Shown: positions 60,057 through 64,000 of the stretch, piece after piece
How the letters are laid out: every line of letters starts with the position of its first letter
Numbering within the stretch: position 1 is the stretch's first letter
Assembly: GCA_025559845.1 (NCBI GenBank)
Contig: CP048469.1
Span: 2,767,001-2,831,000, forward strand
DNA from: Agrobacterium tumefaciens
Lineage (GTDB): Bacteria; Pseudomonadota; Alphaproteobacteria; Rhizobiales; Rhizobiaceae
Direction of reading: 5' to 3'
Length of the DNA: 64,000 bases
Notes under the pieces: generated by a model
The model's input: only the letters and a program-made list of their open reading frames with translations
Told to the model about the DNA's origin: nothing
The model's database searches: none
Position numbers and translations under genes: made by a program

Positions 60057-61292
60057 TTAATCCTTCGGCAGGTCCAGACTGTCGATTTTCCGCAACTTGG
60101 AAAAACCGAGCGCCCAAATAACCGCGACGGCGAGCGTTCCGGCACCGCCTATGACGACCGCCGGTACAGCCCCGAAGACATGTGCCATCGTACCGGCGCG
60201 GAATTCGCCCAATTCGTTGGATGCACCGACAAATACGGAATTGACGGCGTTGACACGCCCACGAACCTCATCCGGCGTCCAAAGCGCGATCAGTGTTTCA
60301 CGCACGTACACGGACACCATATCGGATGCGCCCATGACAACCAGCGCCGCGATAGAGAGCCACGCTGTCTCGGAAAGACCGAAAACCACCGTCGAAACCC
60401 CGAAAAGTCCGACGCCGACAAACATCAGCAAGCCCGCATGGTGACGGATCGGTTTGAAAGCGAGAATGACGGCAACGACAATCGCGCCGATACCCGGAGC
60501 AGCGCGCAGAAGCCCTAGTCCCCATGGCCCCAGTGTCAGCACTTCCTTGGCGAAAATCGGCATCAGAGCAACCGCACCACCGAGCAGAACTGCAAACAGA
60601 TCGAGCGAGATCGCGCCGAGGACCACCTTCTCCTGCGCAATGAAGCGGAAACCCGCCAGCATGCTCTCGAGGCTGACCGCTTTTGCGGGGCTGCGCTGCT
60701 CGGGCTTGCGGATGATAAAAGCAAGAATGGCAGCAAGCGCAAAAAGTGAAAATGCCACCCCGTAAGCCAGGGAGGCGCCCACGCCGTAAAGCAAACCACC
60801 AACCACAGGACCAAGAATGGAGGCCATCTGCCAGGACGACGAATTCCACGCCACCGCATTTGGCAGATCTTCAACCGGGACAAGATTGGGTCCGAGCGAC
60901 TGAACGGCCGGCCCCATGAATGCGCGCTCGATACCGATTACCACCAGGATGGCGAAGACCGGCCAGGGTGCAAAGGTATGGGTGAGCGTCAGACCTAGCA
61001 AAGCAGCAGCACACACGGCAGCAACGATAAAACCAATCGCCATGATGAGCCGGCGATTGTGCCTGTCGGCAACCGTACCGGTAACGAGGATCAGAAGCAG
61101 CGATGGCAAAAACTGAAAAAGACCGATCAGACCAAGGTAGAAGGCATTTCCCGTCACCTCATACATTTGCCAGCCGACCGACACGCTGACGATCTGAAAC
61201 GCAAACGCCGCGAAAAACCGGGCGGTAAAGAAACGACGGTAGGAACTATGCCGGAATGCGCCGAAACGGTTTTCGGCAGAAATCAGTGACAT
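60057..61292 (-). CDS. MFS transporter (EntS-like)
   Basis: A 411-residue major facilitator with about 12 helices. It starts at MSLISAENRFGAFRHSSYRRFF. The cytoplasmic loop TGTVADRHNRRLIM is the GxxxDRxxRR motif. ERAFMGPAVQSLGPNLV and LWTPDEVRGRVNAVNSVFVG are typical of the enterobactin-exporter-like MFS_3 group. The open frame runs far upstream but has no coding character. Substrate unknown. Confidence 0.9.
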   Translation of the reverse strand: MSLISAENRFGAFRHSSYRRFFTARFFAAFAFQIVSVSVGWQMYEVTGNAFYLGLIGLFQFLPSLLLILVTGTVADRHNRRLIMAIGFIVAAVCAAALLGLTLTHTFAPWPVFAILVVIGIERAFMGPAVQSLGPNLVPVEDLPNAVAWNSSSWQMASILGPVVGGLLYGVGASLAYGVAFSLFALAAILAFIIRKPEQRSPAKAVSLESMLAGFRFIAQEKVVLGAISLDLFAVLLGGAVALMPIFAKEVLTLGPWGLGLLRAAPGIGAIVVAVILAFKPIRHHAGLLMFVGVGLFGVSTVVFGLSETAWLSIAALVVMGASDMVSVYVRETLIALWTPDEVRGRVNAVNSVFVGASNELGEFRAGTMAHVFGAVPAVVIGGAGTLAVAVIWALGFSKLRKIDSLDLPKD

Positions 61293-61427
61293 CGGCTGAG
61301 CGCTCTCGATAATATGAGGGCTTTCCCATAGAAGGATATCACAAGAATCGCCAGCGCTGTTTGGGCAACACTTGCCGGTTAACGCGCCAATGTCTAAATG
61401 TCTTGCAACGAAGACACGGAGATATTG

Positions 61428-61718
61428 ATGCTTGCCCTGTTTCAGACGATCGATCTGGCCCTGAACCTCTTTGTATGGGTGCTGATTGCCAGTGCTATTT
61501 TTTCCTGGCTCTATGCCTTTAACGTCATCAATTCCCGAAACCAGTTCGTGAATGCGATCGGCAGCTTCCTTTACAACATTACGGAACCGGTTCTGCGTCC
61601 TATTCGTCGCATCCTGCCCAATCTGGGCGGCATAGACATTTCGCCGGTGATCCTGCTGCTGATCATCTTCTTCATCCGCTCCTTCATGTGGAACACGCTT
61701 TATCCAGCGCTTGTCTGA
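61428..61718 (+). CDS. YggT family membrane protein
   Basis: A 96-residue two-helix-hairpin membrane protein. [19 protein letters not shown] and the central [19 protein letters not shown] (typical YggT loop with P-x-L-x-P-x-R-R) are followed by [18 protein letters not shown]. The start is chosen for GGAG 7 nt upstream. Function is not well known; relatives occur near cell-division and envelope genes. Confidence 0.92.
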   Translation: MLALFQTIDLALNLFVWVLIASAIFSWLYAFNVINSRNQFVNAIGSFLYNITEPVLRPIRRILPNLGGIDISPVILLLIIFFIRSFMWNTLYPALV

Positions 61719-61764
61719 AACAGAGTGCCCGAGAGCGTTGATCGCGATATTCAGCGCCAACAAC

Positions 61765-61803
61765 AAAAAACCTCCGGATCGATGTCGAGCCGGAGGTTTT
61801 TTT
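61765..61803. terminator. Bidirectional terminator between yggT and ppa
   Basis: AAAAAACCTCCGG (61765-61777) pairs with CCGGAGGTTTTTT (61790-61802). It lies 46 nt past the YggT stop and 23 nt past the convergent ppa stop, with T-runs in both directions. Confidence 0.92.
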
Positions 61804-61825
61804 ATCACTTGAGAAACCGGGCTAA

Positions 61826-62359
61826 TCAGCCCTGCGTCTTGTAGCGCTCGATGGCTTCAACGATCAGCTTCTTGGCAACGTCGACGTTCTGCCAGCCGCC
61901 GATCTTCACCCACTTGCCGGGCTCCAGATCCTTGTAGTGTTCGAAGAAGTGCTCGATCTGCTTCAGGGTAATTTCCGGCAGATCCGTGTAGTTTTCGATC
62001 TTGTCATAGCGGCGCGTCAGCTTCGGCACCGGCACGGCGATGATCTTCTCATCCTTGCCACCGTCATCTTCCATGATCATCACGCCGATCGGACGAACGT
62101 TGATGACGCAGCCCGGAACGAGCGGACGGGTGTTGCAGATAAGAACGTCGATCGGATCGCCATCATCAGACAGGGTGTGCGGCACGAAGCCGTAGTTACC
62201 CGGATAAGTCATTGGCGTGTAGAGGAAACGATCAACGATCAGCGCACCGGCGTCCTTGTCCATCTCGTACTTGATCGGCTGACCGCCAACCGGCACTTCC
62301 ACAATAACATTCACGTCTTCCGGCGGATTCTTGCCTACGGAGATTGCATCAATACGCAT
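61826..62359 (-). CDS. ppa: Inorganic pyrophosphatase
   Basis: Soluble family I pyrophosphatase of 177 residues. The metal-binding signature [10 protein letters not shown] gives Asp66, Asp68 and Asp71. [19 protein letters not shown] and [12 protein letters not shown] are conserved. [13 protein letters not shown] and [19 protein letters not shown] complete the fold. It keeps biosynthesis irreversible by clearing pyrophosphate. Confidence 0.97.
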   Translation of the reverse strand: MRIDAISVGKNPPEDVNVIVEVPVGGQPIKYEMDKDAGALIVDRFLYTPMTYPGNYGFVPHTLSDDGDPIDVLICNTRPLVPGCVINVRPIGVMIMEDDGGKDEKIIAVPVPKLTRRYDKIENYTDLPEITLKQIEHFFEHYKDLEPGKWVKIGGWQNVDVAKKLIVEAIERYKTQG

Positions 62360-62533
62360 TCGCTTCCCTCATTTCGACGGGTTGGGTTCGGTTTTCGATA
62401 ATGGGAAAGTCGTGGCATTGCAACATGGCTTTAAAAGGATCAGGCAGAATGCCTCATCCTTCGCTGTCAGCTTATCCACGATTTTTGGAAATGAAACGGA
62501 AGAGCAGCAAGCCACCGGCAACATCCGTTTCGC

Positions 62534-63040
62534 TCAGTTCCAGACGAAACCGATCTTGCGCAACGAGGTGCCGCCGAAATCTTCCATGCCCTCGGCAATG
62601 TCACGACCGCCATGCGAACGGAAAAAGCGATTGGCGACATCACTGTCTTCAAGGCACCAGACAACAATCCCCTGGCAACCAAGCGACGTCAGCAGTCTGC
62701 GCGCCTCGGTAAACAGCAGCGAACCGAGGCCGATTCCCTGATATTCCGGACGGAGATAAAGTTCGTAGACTTCACCATCATGCGGAAGGCCGCGCGCGCG
62801 GCTAAGGCCCAGCGTCGCATAACCGGCGACCACGCCGGCCACCTCGACAACAAGCATCGTGGCTGAGCCACGGGTTGCCTTCTTCCACCACAATTCGCCA
62901 CGACGCTCGAGCATCTGCGTCAACGGCTTGTGCGGAATCAACCCGGCATAAGCCTGTTGCCACGACAGACGGTGCGCCTCTGATATGGCGCGCGCATCAT
63001 GCGCTTCGGCACGGCGAACATCTATGGATAACGTTTTCAT
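62534..63040 (-). CDS. GNAT family N-acetyltransferase
   Basis: A 168-residue GNAT protein. RRAEAHDARAISEAHRLSW is the N-terminal substrate arm. The acetyl-CoA site is EVYELYLRPEYQGIGLGSLL with the Q/RxxGxG/A pattern. CLEDSDVANRFFRSHGG is the late conserved segment. Substrate unknown. A 174-nt gap with no gene separates it from ppa. Confidence 0.9.
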   Translation of the reverse strand: MKTLSIDVRRAEAHDARAISEAHRLSWQQAYAGLIPHKPLTQMLERRGELWWKKATRGSATMLVVEVAGVVAGYATLGLSRARGLPHDGEVYELYLRPEYQGIGLGSLLFTEARRLLTSLGCQGIVVWCLEDSDVANRFFRSHGGRDIAEGMEDFGGTSLRKIGFVWN

Positions 63041-63189
63041 AACGCGATTCTGGCCCCGACCGCGGAAACTTGCCAGCCATAAAGGTTAACGGCACCAAGC
63101 TTACCCACAGCCTATTCATGTGGACGACCAGAAAAAATTAACGCATCCTTAACCTTTAATACAAGCCGCTTTCGACTCATCCCCAAATA

Positions 63190-63217
63190 AAAAACCCGGC
63201 ACGAAGGCCGGGTTTTT
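63190..63217 (-). terminator. Terminator of typA
   Basis: AAAAACCCGGC (63190-63200) pairs with GCCGGGTTTTT (63207-63217) around a short loop, with a T-run on the minus strand. It lies 23 nt after the typA stop. Confidence 0.9.
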
Positions 63218-63239
63218 CAGGATCACTCGCGATCGGCGA

Positions 63240-64000
63240 TTAGACGGCAAGCTTTGCCTTCTCGAAACGCTTACGGTCGTTAGCATCGAGGAACATCTTG
63301 CGCAGACGGATCGACTTCGGCGTCACTTCCATCAGTTCGTCGTCCTGAATCCAGGAGAGGGCGCGGTCGAGCGTCATGCGGATCGGCGGCGTCAGCTTAA
63401 CGGCTTCATCCTTGCCAGCGGCACGAATGTTGGTGAGCTGCTTGCCCTTCAGCACGTTGACTTCGAGATCGTTGTCGCGCGTGTGAATGCCGATAATCAT
63501 GCCGGCATAGACCTTTTCACCTGGCTCGATGATCATCGGACCACGATCTTCCAGGTTGAACATGGCGTAGGCAACAGCTTCGCCGGAACCGTTGGACAGC
63601 AGAACGCCGTTGACACGGCCAGCAATCGCACCCTTGAAGGGCTGGTAGTCGTGGAACAGGCGGTTCATGATCGCCGTGCCACGCGTGTCGGTCAAGAGTT
63701 CGGACTGGTAACCGATCAGACCACGCGTCGGGGCGAGGAACTTCAGACGAACGCGGTTGCCACCGGACGGACGAAGCTCGGTCATTTCAGCCTTGCGCTC
63801 GGACATTTTCTGAACGACGACACCGGAATGCTCTTCATCGACGTCGATAACGACTTCTTCGATCGGCTCGATGGTCTGACCATTTTCGTCCTTGTGCATA
63901 ACGACGCGCGGACGCGAAACGGCAAGCTCGAAGCCTTCACGACGCATGGTTTCGATCAGAACGGCAAGCTGCAATTCGCCGCGACCCGAAACGAAGAACG
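63240..64000 (-). CDS. typA: GTP-binding protein TypA/BipA (C-terminal part)
   Basis: C-terminal 253 residues of a ribosome-associated GTPase; the GTPase domain is beyond the right edge. [20 protein letters not shown] is the conserved EF-G domain V-like segment. The TypA-specific C-terminus is clear ([57 protein letters not shown]). TypA acts in ribosome assembly and stress or cold adaptation. Confidence 0.97.
   Translation of the reverse strand, partial: FFVSGRGELQLAVLIETMRREGFELAVSRPRVVMHKDENGQTIEPIEEVVIDVDEEHSGVVVQKMSERKAEMTELRPSGGNRVRLKFLAPTRGLIGYQSELLTDTRGTAIMNRLFHDYQPFKGAIAGRVNGVLLSNGSGEAVAYAMFNLEDRGPMIIEPGEKVYAGMIIGIHTRDNDLEVNVLKGKQLTNIRAAGKDEAVKLTPPIRMTLDRALSWIQDDELMEVTPKSIRLRKMFLDANDRKRFEKAKLAV

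Noticed and set aside
61293..61808. Long N-terminal extension of the MFS transporter frame
   Set aside because: It runs antisense through yggT and its terminator; a normal MFS N-terminus starts at 61292.
63041..63189. Gap between the GNAT gene and typA examined for a tRNA or small RNA
   Set aside because: No cloverleaf or convincing structured RNA is visible apart from the typA terminator just beyond.

Overview
The window reads as the chromosome of a Rhizobiaceae alphaproteobacterium, most like Agrobacterium/Rhizobium. The evidence is the gene order mdh-sucC-sucD-sucA-sucB-(lysE)-lpd, a separate atpH-A-G-D-C cluster without the Fo genes, sdhC-D-A-B, ALA-synthase-type hemA, an Omp19-like lipoprotein and a mitofilin-like gene behind hemC-hemD. 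These assignments come from recognising protein families, not from database searches. I see almost only core genome: no tRNA, rRNA, insertion sequence, CRISPR array or prophage.

Layout. 1-3417 (minus): a sugar ABC importer (binding protein cut by the left edge, two permeases) with a Gfo/Idh/MocA oxidoreductase. 3847-7746 (plus, divergent): GntR/UTRA regulator, SIS-domain sugar isomerase/deaminase, nagA and a ROK kinase; together these look like an amino-sugar uptake and catabolism locus. 7761-9737 (minus): FAD monooxygenase and PAP2 phosphatase. 9872-12317: dxr and hemA, convergent on a shared terminator; hemA has a perfect FNR/FixK box. 12692-19243: small glycine-zipper lipoprotein, then tamA-tamB. 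19412-21997: cheW and a soluble double-PAS chemoreceptor. 22010-22822: fdhD.

23055-28068 (minus): F1-ATPase genes. 28330-34350: small membrane protein, priA, xerC, a TraB/GumN protein, a DUF2867 protein and cytochrome b561. 34461-44205 (minus): the 2-oxoglutarate dehydrogenase, succinyl-CoA synthetase and malate dehydrogenase operon, with a LysE-type exporter inside it. 44385-46138: zapE and an Omp19-like lipoprotein. 46344-49778 (minus): succinate dehydrogenase. So ATP synthase F1 and a large part of the TCA cycle lie within about 27 kb, mostly on one strand.

50084-54006: a small secreted protein, then an opposite-strand cluster tsaD-gpsA-yciI-EVE-methyltransferase. 54076-60041 (plus): hemC, hemD, a mitofilin (Mic60)-like membrane protein, a HemY-type TPR membrane protein, a TerB-like protein and a glutamine amidotransferase. 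60057-64000: MFS transporter, YggT, pyrophosphatase, GNAT acetyltransferase and the C-terminal part of typA, cut by the right edge.

Heme synthesis (hemA, hemC, hemD), cytochrome b subunits (sdhC/D, cytochrome b561) and oxidative phosphorylation recur across the window. The most notable non-coding signals are the FNR box placed exactly for class II activation of hemA, a perfect 12-bp-arm palindrome in front of mdh, and a GntR-type palindrome in the amino-sugar divergent promoter. I found no convincing wholly new system. The best leads are these regulatory sites, the LysE gene inside the TCA operon and the hem/Mic60/TerB cluster.
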